Below are positions 51,213 to 60,471 of a DNA stretch of 64,000 nucleotides, piece by piece. This DNA comes from Arthrobacter terrae (lineage in GTDB: Bacteria > Actinomycetota > Actinomycetes > Actinomycetales > Micrococcaceae): assembly GCF_015708085.1 (NCBI RefSeq), contig NZ_JADNYM010000011.1:62001-126000 (forward strand). The letters run 5' to 3'. Position 1 is the first letter of the stretch, and every line of letters begins with the position of its first letter. A program made the position numbers and the translations under genes. The notes under the pieces are model-generated. The model saw nothing but the letters and a program-made list of their open reading frames with translations, ran no database searches and was not told where the DNA came from.

Positions 51213-52999
51213 TAGTACTTCCTCACCATCGGCTCGTAGCGCGTGAATACAACCGGTTTGGTCCCCAGCCGGATGCCCGCAGTGTGTTCGGCGTTGGCCC
51301 CCTCAGCAACCTTGTAGGCCATCGAGTGCTTCATGAAGTTTTCGTCATCACGCTCCGGGAAGTCCTCGCGGAAATGACCGCCGCGGGACTCCTCGCGATG
51401 CAGCGCCGCAACGGTCATGACCTTGGCCAGCTCAAGCAGGAAGCCCAGTTCCACGGCCTCGAGCAGATCCAGGTTGAACCGCTTGCCCTTGTCCTGAACG
51501 GTAATGCGCTGGTACCGCTCCTCGAAGGAGGCGATGTCGCTCAAAACCTTGTTCAGCGACTCGGCGGTCCGGAACACCTGCATATTGGCGTCCATCGTGT
51601 CCTGCAGCTCCTTGCGGATCAGCGCAACTTTTTCGCCGCCGTCGGACGTCCTGACGTGGTTAAGCAGCTCCACGGTGTAGGCCTCCGGATCTGCCGGCAG
51701 GTCCACGAAGTCCGCGGTCAGGGAATACTCGGCGGCGGCAATTCCGGCCCGCTTGCCGAAGACGTTGATGTCCAGCAGCGAGTTTGTGCCCAGCCGGTTG
51801 GAACCGTGCACCGACACGCAGGCCACCTCACCGGCGGCGTACAGGCCGGGAATGACATTGTCGCTGTCCTGCAGAACCTCGGCCTTGACGTTCGTGGGGA
51901 TGCCGCCCATGGCATAGTGCGCGGTCGGGAAAACCGGGACCGGCTCCGTGTAGGGCTCGACACCGAGGTAGGTGCGGGCGAACTCGGTGATGTCCGGCAG
52001 CTTCGCGTCGATGTGCGCCGGTTCAAGGTGGGTCAGATCAAGGAGCACATAGTCCTTGTTCGGGCCGCAGCCGCGTCCCTCGCGGACCTCGTTGGCCATT
52101 GACCGGGCCACAATGTCCCGGGGGGCAAGGTCCTTGATGGTCGGGGCATAACGCTCCATGAAGCGCTCACCCTCGGAGTTGCGCAGAATTGCGCCTTCGC
52201 CGCGGGCGGCTTCGGAGAGCAGGATGCCCAGACCAGCCAGTCCGGTTGGATGGAACTGGAAGAACTCCATGTCCTCCAGGGGGATGCCGCGGCGGAACGC
52301 AATGCCCATACCATCGCCGGTGAGCGTGTGCGCATTTGACGTCGTCTTAAAGACCTTGCCGGCGCCGCCGGTGGCAAAAATAATGCTCTTGGCCTGGAAG
52401 ACGTGGAGTTCACCGGAGGCAAGGTCATAGGAGACGACGCCGGCTACGCGCTTTTGGATACGGGTGACGCCGTCGACGGTGACTTCTTCATCCACCATCA
52501 GCATGTCCAGGACGTAGTACTCGTTATAGAACTCAACGTTGTGTTTGACGCAGTTTTGGTAGAGCGTCTGCAGGATCATGTGTCCGGTACGGTCGGCAGC
52601 ATAGCAGGCACGGCGGACCGGGGCCTTGCCGTGGTCGCGGGTATGCCCGCCGAAGCGGCGTTGATCGATCCGGCCCTCGGGGGTGCGGTTGAACGGCAGC
52701 CCCATCTTTTCCAGGTCGAGGACTGCGTTAATGGCTTCTTTGGCCATAATCTCCGCCGCGTCCTGGTCAACCAGGTAGTCCCCGCCCTTGACGGTGTCAA
52801 AGGTGTGCCACTCCCAATTGTCTTCCTCGACATTGGCCAGTGCAGCGCACATTCCGCCCTGGGCCGCACCGGTGTGGGATCGGGTGGGGTAGAGCTTGGT
52901 CAGTACAGCGGTGCGTGCGCGCTGGCCGGATTCGATGGCGGCACGCATGCCGGCGCCACCGGCCCCGACGATGACGACGTCGTACTTATGGACCTGCAT
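51212..52999 (-). CDS. sdhA: Succinate dehydrogenase flavoprotein subunit
   Basis: 595 residues. FAD motif VVIVGAGGAGMRAAIE, covalent-FAD His in TRSHTGAAQGGM, active-site HPTGL and RDIVARSM. Oxidises succinate to fumarate. A 192-base gap with five 16-bp tandem repeats separates it from sdhD. Confidence 0.98.
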   Translation of the reverse strand: MQVHKYDVVIVGAGGAGMRAAIESGQRARTAVLTKLYPTRSHTGAAQGGMCAALANVEEDNWEWHTFDTVKGGDYLVDQDAAEIMAKEAINAVLDLEKMGLPFNRTPEGRIDQRRFGGHTRDHGKAPVRRACYAADRTGHMILQTLYQNCVKHNVEFYNEYYVLDMLMVDEEVTVDGVTRIQKRVAGVVSYDLASGELHVFQAKSIIFATGGAGKVFKTTSNAHTLTGDGMGIAFRRGIPLEDMEFFQFHPTGLAGLGILLSEAARGEGAILRNSEGERFMERYAPTIKDLAPRDIVARSMANEVREGRGCGPNKDYVLLDLTHLEPAHIDAKLPDITEFARTYLGVEPYTEPVPVFPTAHYAMGGIPTNVKAEVLQDSDNVIPGLYAAGEVACVSVHGSNRLGTNSLLDINVFGKRAGIAAAEYSLTADFVDLPADPEAYTVELLNHVRTSDGGEKVALIRKELQDTMDANMQVFRTAESLNKVLSDIASFEERYQRITVQDKGKRFNLDLLEAVELGFLLELAKVMTVAALHREESRGGHFREDFPERDDENFMKHSMAYKVAEGANAEHTAGIRLGTKPVVFTRYEPMVRKY

Positions 53000-53026
53000 A
53001 CTGGATGCTCTTTCTCTCTTTACTGC

Positions 53027-53106
53027 GTTTAAGAAGTGTGGGGTTTAAGAAGTGTGGGGTTTAAGAAGTGTGAGGTTTAAGAAGTGTGGGGTTTAAGACG
53101 TGTGGG
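53027..53106 (-). repeat. 16-bp tandem repeat between sdhD and sdhA
   Basis: Five units of GTTTAAGAAGTGTGGG at 53027, 53043, 53059 (GTGTGAG), 53075 and 53091 (GACG), then a broken sixth. Unit length is not a multiple of three and no gene covers it. In the transcript it lies in the sdhA leader, ending 28 bases before the sdhA start. The rest of 53107-53191 shows nothing. Confidence 0.95.
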
Positions 53107-53191
53107 ATTTAAAGCGTTCAGTGCTTACTGATGGCCACGTCCGTCTACCGGCGGTGGCTGAACCTGCGCTGATTAGTTGGTCAGTTTCCGG

Positions 53192-53656
53192 TTATTTGGC
53201 GGTGCAGAAGGACGGGAGGTCCGTCACAGCGCCGGCCGGGCACGGGTCAAAGGTGAAAATGACGAGCGTGCCGAGGACAATGATGACGACCGTCGCCACG
53301 TAGAGCACCGTCTTGAGCGTCATCCGCGTAGCGTTGCGTTCGGCGTAGTCGTTGATGATGGTCCGCACGCCATTGGTGCCATGAAGCATGGCGAGCCAGA
53401 GCATCAGCAGGTCCCAGATCTGCCAGAAGGGGCTGGCCCACTTGCCGGCAACGAAACCGAAGTCGATAGCGTGAATGCCGTCACCGACCATGAGGTTCAC
53501 AAACAGGTGACCGAAGATCAAAACGACCAGAACGACGCCCGACAGACGCATGAACAGCCAGGCAGCCATCTCAAAGTTGCCTTTGCCGCCCTTCCTGCGG
53601 GTGTACTTGACATCAACCTTGCCGCTGCGCGGGGCGTCGATTGTAGGTGTGGCCAT
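53192..53656 (-). CDS. sdhD: Succinate dehydrogenase membrane anchor subunit
   Basis: 154 residues from ATG 53656. Three membrane helices; FMRLSGVVLVVLIFGHLFVN holds the Ser/Arg quinone-site and heme His region. It starts after a 2-base gap from sdhC. The C-terminus ends in a Cys-containing tail (DLPSFCTAK). Confidence 0.93.
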   Translation of the reverse strand: MATPTIDAPRSGKVDVKYTRRKGGKGNFEMAAWLFMRLSGVVLVVLIFGHLFVNLMVGDGIHAIDFGFVAGKWASPFWQIWDLLMLWLAMLHGTNGVRTIINDYAERNATRMTLKTVLYVATVVIIVLGTLVIFTFDPCPAGAVTDLPSFCTAK

Positions 53657-53658
53657 GA

Positions 53659-54039
53659 TTAGTGCCCCCCGAAAACGATGGAAAGGTGGCGGATCAGGAA
53701 CGGCACCATGACAACGACCCACAGGATCAAAACTGCCCAGAGCAGCCGGGCCTGGTACTTATTGCCCTTCTTCCAGAAGTCGATGGCAACGATCCGCAGC
53801 CCGTTGAACGCGTGGAAAACGATGGCGGCGACCAGGCCAGCCTCGCCCAGGCCCATGATCGGATTCTTATACGTGCCGATGACGGCGGTGTACGCCTCCG
53901 GGGATACGCGCACCAACGAAGTGTCCAGAACGTGAACCAACAGGAAAAAGAAAATAACGACACCGGTAATACGGTGTCCCACCCAGGACCACATGCCTTC
54001 TCGGCCGCGGTACAAAGTGCCAGCTGGTTTTGTCGGCAC
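53659..54039 (-). CDS. sdhC: Succinate dehydrogenase cytochrome b subunit
   Basis: 126 residues. Three membrane helices with GHRITGVVIFFFLLVHVLDTS, the typical start of the first helix, and a heme His in FHAFNGLRIV. First gene of sdhCDAB, behind a good promoter. Confidence 0.95.
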   Translation of the reverse strand: MPTKPAGTLYRGREGMWSWVGHRITGVVIFFFLLVHVLDTSLVRVSPEAYTAVIGTYKNPIMGLGEAGLVAAIVFHAFNGLRIVAIDFWKKGNKYQARLLWAVLILWVVVMVPFLIRHLSIVFGGH

Positions 54040-54126
54040 GCAATAATCCTCTCTGCTTCACAGCGGCGCTAGCGTGGTTCCACGCGGGGTTACGCTCGTT
54101 GCGAGAGCACTCCTAGCTCAGGCCTA

Positions 54127-54155
54127 AATGTAGGCTTGGTATACAGCTTATTCAA
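54127..54155 (-). promoter_or_regulatory. Promoter of sdhCDAB
   Basis: On the minus strand TTGAAT (54155-54150), 17-base spacer, TACATT (54132-54127). It leaves a leader of about 80 bases to the sdhC start. Confidence 0.65.
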
Positions 54156-54233
54156 ATTAGGCGCTCCTTGCTCTATGGTCCTGATCACAGCCGGGCGCCC
54201 GGGAGCGGGGGCTGGAGTCCATTAGACTAACCG

Positions 54234-55397
54234 GTGATGAATACGCAAATGCACAATACCCCGGACGCCGGATCCGCCGAGGCCCCTTCCGCGCAACCTA
54301 TGGACAGGTTTTATGCAGTCATTCCCGCCGGAGGAGTGGGCACGAGGTTGTGGCCGCTCTCCCGCGCCGCTGCGCCGAAGTTCCTCCATGATTTGACGAA
54401 TTCGGGCAGTACGCTGCTCCGCGCAACCTATGACAGGCTTGTTCCGCTGGCCGGGGAGCGTGTCGTCGTTGTCACTGGCACCGCCCATCGGGAGGCCGTT
54501 TGCCGTCAGCTGCCGGAGATCAAGGTTGCCGACTTGGTGCTGGAAAGCGAGCCCAAGGATTCTGCGGCCGCGATCGGGCTGGCGGCCGCGATCTTGTACC
54601 GGCGGGATCCGGACATCATCATGGGTTCCTTTGCCGCGGATCAGGTGATCAGCCCCGATGCAGCGTTCCAGGATGCCGTCCGCGAGGCGATCTGCACTGC
54701 CGCCACGGGAAAGATCGTGACGATCGGGATCAAACCCACGCATCCTTCCACTGGCTTCGGCTACATCCGGACAGGTGCAGCACTGGATGTTCCCGGCGCT
54801 CCCAGCGCACACGCCGTCGTCGAATTTGTGGAAAAGCCGAGCGAGTCGGTGGCCGCGGAATATCTGGCCAGTGGAGATTACAACTGGAATGCGGGGATGT
54901 TTGTTGCCCCCGTGGCGTTGATGCTCAAGCACCTGGAAAAGAACCAGCCGGAGCTCTTTGCCGGGCTGACGCAAATCGCCGAGGCGTGGGAAACAGATCA
55001 GCAGGAAGAAGTTGCAGCGCGGATCTGGCCGACGCTGCCGAAGACGGCCATTGACTACGCCGTGGCCGAACCCGCGGCCGATGCCGGCGACGTCGCAGTG
55101 ATCCCGGGGACGTTCAGCTGGGACGATGTGGGTGACTTCGCTGCGATTGGCCGGCTCAACAGCGCCAAAGAAGTGGACGATGTGACCGTAGTCGGGGAGG
55201 GCGCCCGGGTATTCACCGAAGGTGCCTCCGGCGTGGTCGTCACCGACACCAAGCGGGTCATCGCGCTGATCGGAATCAAGGACGTCGTCATCGTGGACAC
55301 ACCGGACGCGCTTTTGGTGACGACGACGGCGCACGCCCAGCAGGTGAAGAGCGCGGTGGACCATCTGAAGGCCAGCGGCGACACGGACGTTCTCTAG
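54234..55397 (+). CDS. manC: Mannose-1-phosphate guanylyltransferase
   Basis: 387 residues. Nucleotidyltransferase signature IPAGGVGTRLWPLSRAAAPKFL, then VVEFVEKPSES, NWNAGMFV and GTFSWDDVGDF, typical of GDP-mannose pyrophosphorylases. Makes GDP-mannose for glycans. GTG 54234 and ATG 54237 are adjacent; TAGACT at 54222 so close upstream hints at a leaderless mRNA. Divergent from sdhC. Confidence 0.92.
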   Translation: MMNTQMHNTPDAGSAEAPSAQPMDRFYAVIPAGGVGTRLWPLSRAAAPKFLHDLTNSGSTLLRATYDRLVPLAGERVVVVTGTAHREAVCRQLPEIKVADLVLESEPKDSAAAIGLAAAILYRRDPDIIMGSFAADQVISPDAAFQDAVREAICTAATGKIVTIGIKPTHPSTGFGYIRTGAALDVPGAPSAHAVVEFVEKPSESVAAEYLASGDYNWNAGMFVAPVALMLKHLEKNQPELFAGLTQIAEAWETDQQEEVAARIWPTLPKTAIDYAVAEPAADAGDVAVIPGTFSWDDVGDFAAIGRLNSAKEVDDVTVVGEGARVFTEGASGVVVTDTKRVIALIGIKDVVIVDTPDALLVTTTAHAQQVKSAVDHLKASGDTDVL

Positions 55398-55518
55398 CCC
55401 GGTTGACAGGTCCGGTGCGGTCCCCGGTCAGATCCGGCGCGGCCGGACGCGGTCAGCCGGCCTGTAACGGTTCGCCGTCAATGCCCCTGATGCGATCCAG
55501 GGTCGTTAGAGTTTCATT

Positions 55519-56721
55519 GTGCGCAACTATTCTGCAGAGATCGAACCGACCCCACTGATCGCCCCTTGGCTGGAGCCGAAAATTGCAGAACTGCTGGCTT
55601 TCCGGCGCGATCTGCACGCGCATCCGGAACTCTCGCGGCAGGAATTCCGTACCACGGACAAAGTAGTGCAGCGGCTCGAGGATGCCGGGCTAAAACCGTA
55701 CCGGTTCAGGGGTAGTGGGCTCTTCGTCGATATTGGTGACGGCCCAATAGCCACCGCGCTTCGGGGCGACATCGACGCGCTGCCGGTCCTGGAAGAAACC
55801 GGACTGCCTTTCGCGTCCCGCAATCATGGCGTTACTCATGCCTGCGGCCACGATATCCACACCACGGCGATGCTCGGAATCGCCCTGCTGCTGGCGGACA
55901 TGCACCTGCAGCGCCCGCTTGGCGCCACCATTCGGATTATCTTCCAGCCTGCCGAGGAAATCATGCCCGGGGGCTCGCTGGATTGCATCGCGGAGGGTGC
56001 GCTCGAAGGTGTGCCCCGGATCTTGGCGCTGCATTGCGACCCGCGGATCGAGGTGGGCCACATTGGAACGCGCATTGGCTCCATTACGAGTGCCTCGGAC
56101 ACCATTAAGATTGAGCTCTCCGGCCGGGGCGGCCATACCTCCCGTCCGCATCTGACCGAGGATCTGGTTTTTGCGCTGGCCGAAATCGCCGTCAATGTTC
56201 CCGCCGTTCTCTCCCGCCGCGTCGACGTGCGCAGCGGAGTCTCCGTGGTTTGGGGGCAGATCGGGGCGGGTTCTGCGCCGAACGCCATCCCCGGCAGCGG
56301 CTTCATGGCGGGCACCATGCGCTGCCTGGACCGCCAGGCGTGGCACTCGGCCGGGGAGCTGCTGGACGAAGTGGTGCAGCAGGTCGCCGCACCCTATGGC
56401 GTTGAGGTCCGGCTGGAGCACACCCGCGGGGTCCCGCCGGTGGTGAATTCGGAGCACGAGACGGCGTTGATCGAGGCAGCTGCCCGGGCGGAACTTGGTG
56501 AGAACGCCGTCGTCCTGGCGCCGCAGTCCATGGGCGGGGAAGATTTTGCGTGGTTCCTGCAGGACACACCGGGGGCATTGATGCGGCTGGGGACACACGT
56601 GCCGGGCGGGGAGCAGTACGATCTGCACCGCGGTGACTACATTGTCGACGAGCGGGCGCTGGGGCTGGGGATCAGGGTGCTGGGAGCGGCGGCGCTGCGT
56701 GCCATCCGCGACCTCACGTAG
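55519..56721 (+). CDS. M20-family amidohydrolase
   Basis: 400 residues. Metal-binding THACGHDIHTTAMLG and FQPAEEIMPGGS, dimerisation-domain GRGGHTSRPH and late MGGEDFAWFL define the AbgB/HipO-type M20D group. Hydrolyses N-acyl or N-carbamoyl amino acids, or a similar amide; substrate unknown. GTG 55519 follows TAGAGT (55507) by six bases, so the mRNA may be leaderless. Confidence 0.88.
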   Translation: MRNYSAEIEPTPLIAPWLEPKIAELLAFRRDLHAHPELSRQEFRTTDKVVQRLEDAGLKPYRFRGSGLFVDIGDGPIATALRGDIDALPVLEETGLPFASRNHGVTHACGHDIHTTAMLGIALLLADMHLQRPLGATIRIIFQPAEEIMPGGSLDCIAEGALEGVPRILALHCDPRIEVGHIGTRIGSITSASDTIKIELSGRGGHTSRPHLTEDLVFALAEIAVNVPAVLSRRVDVRSGVSVVWGQIGAGSAPNAIPGSGFMAGTMRCLDRQAWHSAGELLDEVVQQVAAPYGVEVRLEHTRGVPPVVNSEHETALIEAAARAELGENAVVLAPQSMGGEDFAWFLQDTPGALMRLGTHVPGGEQYDLHRGDYIVDERALGLGIRVLGAAALRAIRDLT

Positions 56722-56764
56722 CCGGTCGCAGTCCCGAATACATCCGCAAATCCTGTCAATTAGG

Positions 56765-56793
56765 TTGTGCACAATTGCATTGTGCACTATGTT
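56765..56793 (+). promoter_or_regulatory. ohrR promoter with embedded OhrR operator
   Basis: TTGTGC (56765-56770), 17-base spacer, TATGTT (56788-56793). The spacer region is filled by a palindrome at 56767-56787: GTGCACAAT, TGC, ATTGTGCAC, with perfect 9-bp arms. A MarR-type dimer bound there would block RNA polymerase. Confidence 0.8.
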
Positions 56794-56799
56794 AGAGAG

Positions 56800-57321
56800 G
56801 TGACGCGGAATTCGAAGGCCCAAAATGCGGTGGCTGCAAATCCCAAGGCCGCTCAGGATGAGACAGCCCAGGACGCACCGCGGGTCTCCGACCGGCAGAT
56901 TCTCCAGCGGCAGGTTTGTTTCGCCCTGTACTCGGCTTCCCGTGCTGCCACCGCGGTCTACCGGCCGATGCTCCAGGAACTGGGGCTGACGTATCCGCAG
57001 TACCTTGTCCTGCTGCTGCTCTGGGAGCGGGACGGCGCGTCAGTGCGGGAACTGGGCGAGGAGCTGGCGCTGGATTCGGGTACCTTGTCCCCGCTGCTGA
57101 AGCGGCTGGAGGCTGCCGGATTGGTGCGTCGGCAGCGGAGCGTCGACGATGAGCGGCGGATGCAGGTTCACCTGACCGACGACGGCGATGCCTTGCGGGA
57201 GCGCGCAGCAGCGGTGCCGCAGCAGCTGGCAGAAGCAGCGGGGCTGGAATCCGGCGAGCTGGATCAGCTCCGCGGCACGCTATCCCGGCTGACCGCCGCC
57301 TTGCATGTCGCAGCACTCTAA
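56800..57321 (+). CDS. ohrR: Organic-peroxide sensing MarR-family repressor
   Basis: 173 residues from GTG 56800. The frame is open from GTG 56767, but that would translate the operator and -10 box. The reactive cysteine of the OhrR family is present (LQRQVCFALYSASRA, about residue 40), and the winged helix is ALDSGTLSPLLKRLEAAGLVRRQRS region with DDERRMQVHLTD. Oxidation of the Cys by organic peroxide releases the DNA. It is followed by ohr after 22 bases. A GTG so near the -10 suggests a leaderless mRNA. Confidence 0.92.
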   Translation: MTRNSKAQNAVAANPKAAQDETAQDAPRVSDRQILQRQVCFALYSASRAATAVYRPMLQELGLTYPQYLVLLLLWERDGASVRELGEELALDSGTLSPLLKRLEAAGLVRRQRSVDDERRMQVHLTDDGDALRERAAAVPQQLAEAAGLESGELDQLRGTLSRLTAALHVAAL

Positions 57322-57343
57322 AGACCCCACGATGAGGATGGCT

Positions 57344-57829
57344 ATGAAAGTTCTTTACACTGCGCAGGCCCGCGCCACCGGCGACGGGCGCAATGGCCAG
57401 GCCCGAAGCTCCGACGCTCAGCTTGAGGTGACACTGGCGTCGCCGGTGGAACTGGGCGGGGATGGCAACGGAACCAATCCGGAGCAGTTGTTTGCTGCCG
57501 GCTATGCCGCTTGCTTCCACTCCGCGCTGCGGCTGGCAGCGCGGCGCCAGAAGGCGGATGTCTCCGGATCTACGGTGAATGCCAGTGTGGACTTCGGCAC
57601 GATCGGCGGAGGCGCCTACGGCATCGGCGTGCGGCTGGAGATCGGTCTGCCGCAACTGGAGCGCGCCGCAGCGCAGGAGCTGGCGGAGGCAGCCCATCTA
57701 ATCTGTCCCTACTCCAATGCCACCCGCGGCAATATCAGCGTTGAACTGAGCATCCTTGAATCCGAAGGAACGGACACAGACTCCAGTGTCGGCAGCAATG
57801 AAACCCAACCCACAATGGAGGCATCCTGA
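57344..57829 (+). CDS. ohr: Organic hydroperoxide resistance protein
   Basis: 161 residues from ATG 57344 (GAGG six bases upstream; ATG 57338 and 57332 also possible). Ohr/OsmC fold with peroxidatic Cys in GYAACFHSAL and second Cys in LICPYSNATRGN. Reduces organic hydroperoxides with lipoylated partners. The last 20 residues are an acidic Ser/Thr-rich tail beyond the usual end. Confidence 0.95.
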   Translation: MKVLYTAQARATGDGRNGQARSSDAQLEVTLASPVELGGDGNGTNPEQLFAAGYAACFHSALRLAARRQKADVSGSTVNASVDFGTIGGGAYGIGVRLEIGLPQLERAAAQELAEAAHLICPYSNATRGNISVELSILESEGTDTDSSVGSNETQPTMEAS

Positions 57830-58890
57830 TGACCCATGACCAGCACAGCAACAACACTCCCGCCGTCGGGCAATCAGCACTTCCGCACAGCACCCGCGAG
57901 GTGCAGCTCGCGTCGCGTCCGCAGGGGGAACCGGTAGCGGAGAACTTCCGGCTGCATGAATCTGAGCTTCCGGCTTTGCTGGCGGGGCAGATCCTGGTCC
58001 GCAATACGGCCATGAGCGTCGATCCGTACATGCGCGGGCGAATGAATGACGTGAAATCCTATAGTCCGCCGTTCGCGCTGAATGTGGCGCTCGACGGCGG
58101 CGCAGTCGGCGAGGTGATTTCCTCGCGCAGCAGCGCCCACCAGGTGGGGGACGTTGTTCTGCATTCGCTGGGCTGGCGGGACTACGCGGTCCTCGCCGAT
58201 GCCGACGCACGCACCGTGGATCCGGCGCTGGCGCATCCCACGGCCTTCCTGGGGGCACTTGGCATGACGGGCCTCACTGCCTATGCCGGGCTGACGGAAG
58301 TTGCCGCCTTCAAACCCGGCGATACCGTATTTGTCTCGGGAGCCGCCGGCGCAGTTGGATCGTTAGTGGGGCAGATCGCCAAAAACCTTGGAGCTGCACG
58401 AGTCATCGGCAGCGCCGGCTCCGCGGAAAAGGTGGCCCGGCTGCTGGAACTGGGCTTCGACGCGGCCTTCAATTACCATGACGGTCCGGTCAAGGACCAG
58501 CTCAAGGCAGCGCTCGGTGAAGCCTCCGGCATAGACGTCTATTTTGATAACGTGGGCGGCGATCATCTGGAGGCGGCCATTTCGGTTCTAAACCGCTTCG
58601 GCCGGGTAGCCATGTGCGGCGCCATCTCGCAGTACAACAGCACAGCACCGGTCCCAGGGCCTGCGAATTTGGCCTTGGCCATTGGAAAACAGCTGACCTT
58701 GAAGGGTTTCATTGTCGGCAGCTACCAGCACCTCGCCGGCGAATTCGCGACAAAAATGGCAGGCTGGCTCTCGGATGGAACGATTCGTTTCGACGAGACT
58801 TTCGTTCACGGGCTGGAAAACGCACCGCAGGCTTTCATCGACCTGCTGCGCGGTGCCAATACGGGGAAAATGGTTGTCGTGCTGGACTAG
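57829..58890 (+). CDS. NADP-dependent oxidoreductase, zinc-free MDR family
   Basis: 353 residues. MSVDPYMRGRM at the N-terminus and NADP motif VFVSGAAGAVGSLVGQIAKNLG match the CurA / leukotriene-B4 dehydrogenase-like group, which reduces enones and 2-alkenals. ATG overlaps the ohr stop by one base, so it is in the ohrR regulon. It may detoxify aldehydes made from lipid peroxides; that is inference from context. Confidence 0.88.
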   Translation: MTHDQHSNNTPAVGQSALPHSTREVQLASRPQGEPVAENFRLHESELPALLAGQILVRNTAMSVDPYMRGRMNDVKSYSPPFALNVALDGGAVGEVISSRSSAHQVGDVVLHSLGWRDYAVLADADARTVDPALAHPTAFLGALGMTGLTAYAGLTEVAAFKPGDTVFVSGAAGAVGSLVGQIAKNLGAARVIGSAGSAEKVARLLELGFDAAFNYHDGPVKDQLKAALGEASGIDVYFDNVGGDHLEAAISVLNRFGRVAMCGAISQYNSTAPVPGPANLALAIGKQLTLKGFIVGSYQHLAGEFATKMAGWLSDGTIRFDETFVHGLENAPQAFIDLLRGANTGKMVVVLD

Positions 58891-59131
58891 GGAGTGCCGC
58901 TGGCACAGCCAGATAACAAGTTTCCAACAATTTCGGGAAAATCCGTGCCCGCGATACAAAAACGGTCATTGTGGGGACCGTCACGGAATAGGGTATTGTC
59001 ATCAGCGCATCCCTAGCGCAGCGCCGCGGGACTATCAATGAAAACAGAATTTCCGTCACAGTGTTACGCACCGTGACCAATGGACACTCATTGAAGCTGC
59101 TGCAGCCCGCTCATCCTACGTTGGAGGAAAT

Positions 59132-60292
59132 TTGAACGACTCAGTGCACGGCGCCACACCTCAACCCACGCTCACTAATGCCCCTGCCGCCAAGCGTAAT
59201 GTTTTCAAGCGCAGTGCCACGTTTGGAACGATCACGCTGGGGGCAACGGCCCTGCTGCTCTCCGGGTGCGGTGCCGCCCCGGCACCCTCCGGCAGTGCCG
59301 GGGGATCGGCCGGAGCCAGCGACTACCTGGGGTGCATCGTCTCGGACTCGGGTGGATTCGATGACCAGTCCTTCAACCAGTCCTCCTATGAGGGATTGAA
59401 GAAGACTGAGAAAGATCTGGGCATTAAGATCAAGCAGGCGGAGTCCACCACCAAGGCGGACTTCGAGCCGAACCTGAACCAGATGGCCAACGCCGGCTGT
59501 AACCTGACCTTTACTGTCGGTTACCTGCTCGCAGACGCCACCAAGAAGGTCGCCACGTCGGACCCGTCAGCTCACTTCGCGATCATTGATGACAATTCAA
59601 TTGACCTGCCGAATGTGAAGCCGGTTGTCTACGACACGGCCCAGGCCGCATTCCTCGCCGGATACGTCGCAGCCGCACAGACGAAGACCGGCAAGGTCGG
59701 CACCTTCGGCGGCATCAACATCCCGACCGTGACGATCTTCATGGATGGCTTTGCCGACGGCGTCAAGTACTACAACGAAAAAAAGGGTAAGTCCGTAGCT
59801 TTGCTGGGCTGGGACAAGGACACCCAACAGGGTGTCTTCACTAACACCTTCGACGTTGTCCAGGAAGGCACCAAGGCCACCAACAATCTGCTCAATGACG
59901 GGGCAGATGTCATCATGCCCGTGGCCGGCCCGCTGGGCAAGGGCGCTGGAGATGCGATCCTGGCCGCGAACAAGACCGGCAAGGACGCGAAGCTGGTCTG
60001 GGTTGATTCCGACGGCTACCTCAGCGCCCCGGCCTTTAAGTCGGTGCTGCTGACTTCGGTGATGAAGCAGATGGGCGAGGCCGTGGAGACCATCGTCAAA
60101 GATGACAAGGAGGGGAAGTTCGATCCGACGCCATACATCGGCACCCTCGAGAACGACGGCGTCGGGCTGGCGCCGTTCCACGACCTGGACTCCAGCGTCA
60201 GCGCCGACACCAAGTCCGAAATCGATACGATCAAAAAAGACATCATCTCGGGCAAGCTGACGGTTGCCTCCGCAGCAAGCCCAAAGAAGTAA
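59132..60292 (+). CDS. BMP-family nucleoside-binding lipoprotein
   Basis: 386 residues from TTG 59132 with GGAGG upstream. A 28-residue N-terminus, a hydrophobic segment and lipobox LLLSGCGAAP (Cys about 46). BMP marks: VSDSGGFDDQSFNQSSYEG and the nucleoside-site GQ/VDSDGYLSAP region. Binds purine nucleosides or similar for the importer coded downstream. The 241-base gap before it holds several CCGTCAC/GTGACGG blocks (58978, 59053, 59073) of unknown use. Confidence 0.9.
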   Translation: MNDSVHGATPQPTLTNAPAAKRNVFKRSATFGTITLGATALLLSGCGAAPAPSGSAGGSAGASDYLGCIVSDSGGFDDQSFNQSSYEGLKKTEKDLGIKIKQAESTTKADFEPNLNQMANAGCNLTFTVGYLLADATKKVATSDPSAHFAIIDDNSIDLPNVKPVVYDTAQAAFLAGYVAAAQTKTGKVGTFGGINIPTVTIFMDGFADGVKYYNEKKGKSVALLGWDKDTQQGVFTNTFDVVQEGTKATNNLLNDGADVIMPVAGPLGKGAGDAILAANKTGKDAKLVWVDSDGYLSAPAFKSVLLTSVMKQMGEAVETIVKDDKEGKFDPTPYIGTLENDGVGLAPFHDLDSSVSADTKSEIDTIKKDIISGKLTVASAASPKK

Positions 60293-60363
60293 CCCCGGCA
60301 GAACAAGCAGCTTCGGCACAACAAGCAGTACAGCAGCACCTGATGCAAGCAGTATGAGCCCCT

Positions 60364-60408
60364 GCGCCGCCGTCGACGCCACGTTTGGAGTGGCGCGAAC
60401 GGCGGCGC
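60364..60408 (+). terminator. Hairpin between the BMP lipoprotein and the ATPase gene
   Basis: GCGCCGCCGT (60364-60373) pairs with ACGGCGGCGC (60399-60408); inside, CGCCAC (60377) pairs with GTGGCG (60390). No T-run. Probably an mRNA-stability or partial stop element, like the one after livK. Confidence 0.65.
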
Positions 60409-60471
60409 TGCGGCGCGTCCTGCCTGTGCCCGCTGCCGGTATCCGGCATAAACTTTAGATTGGTTGAAACC

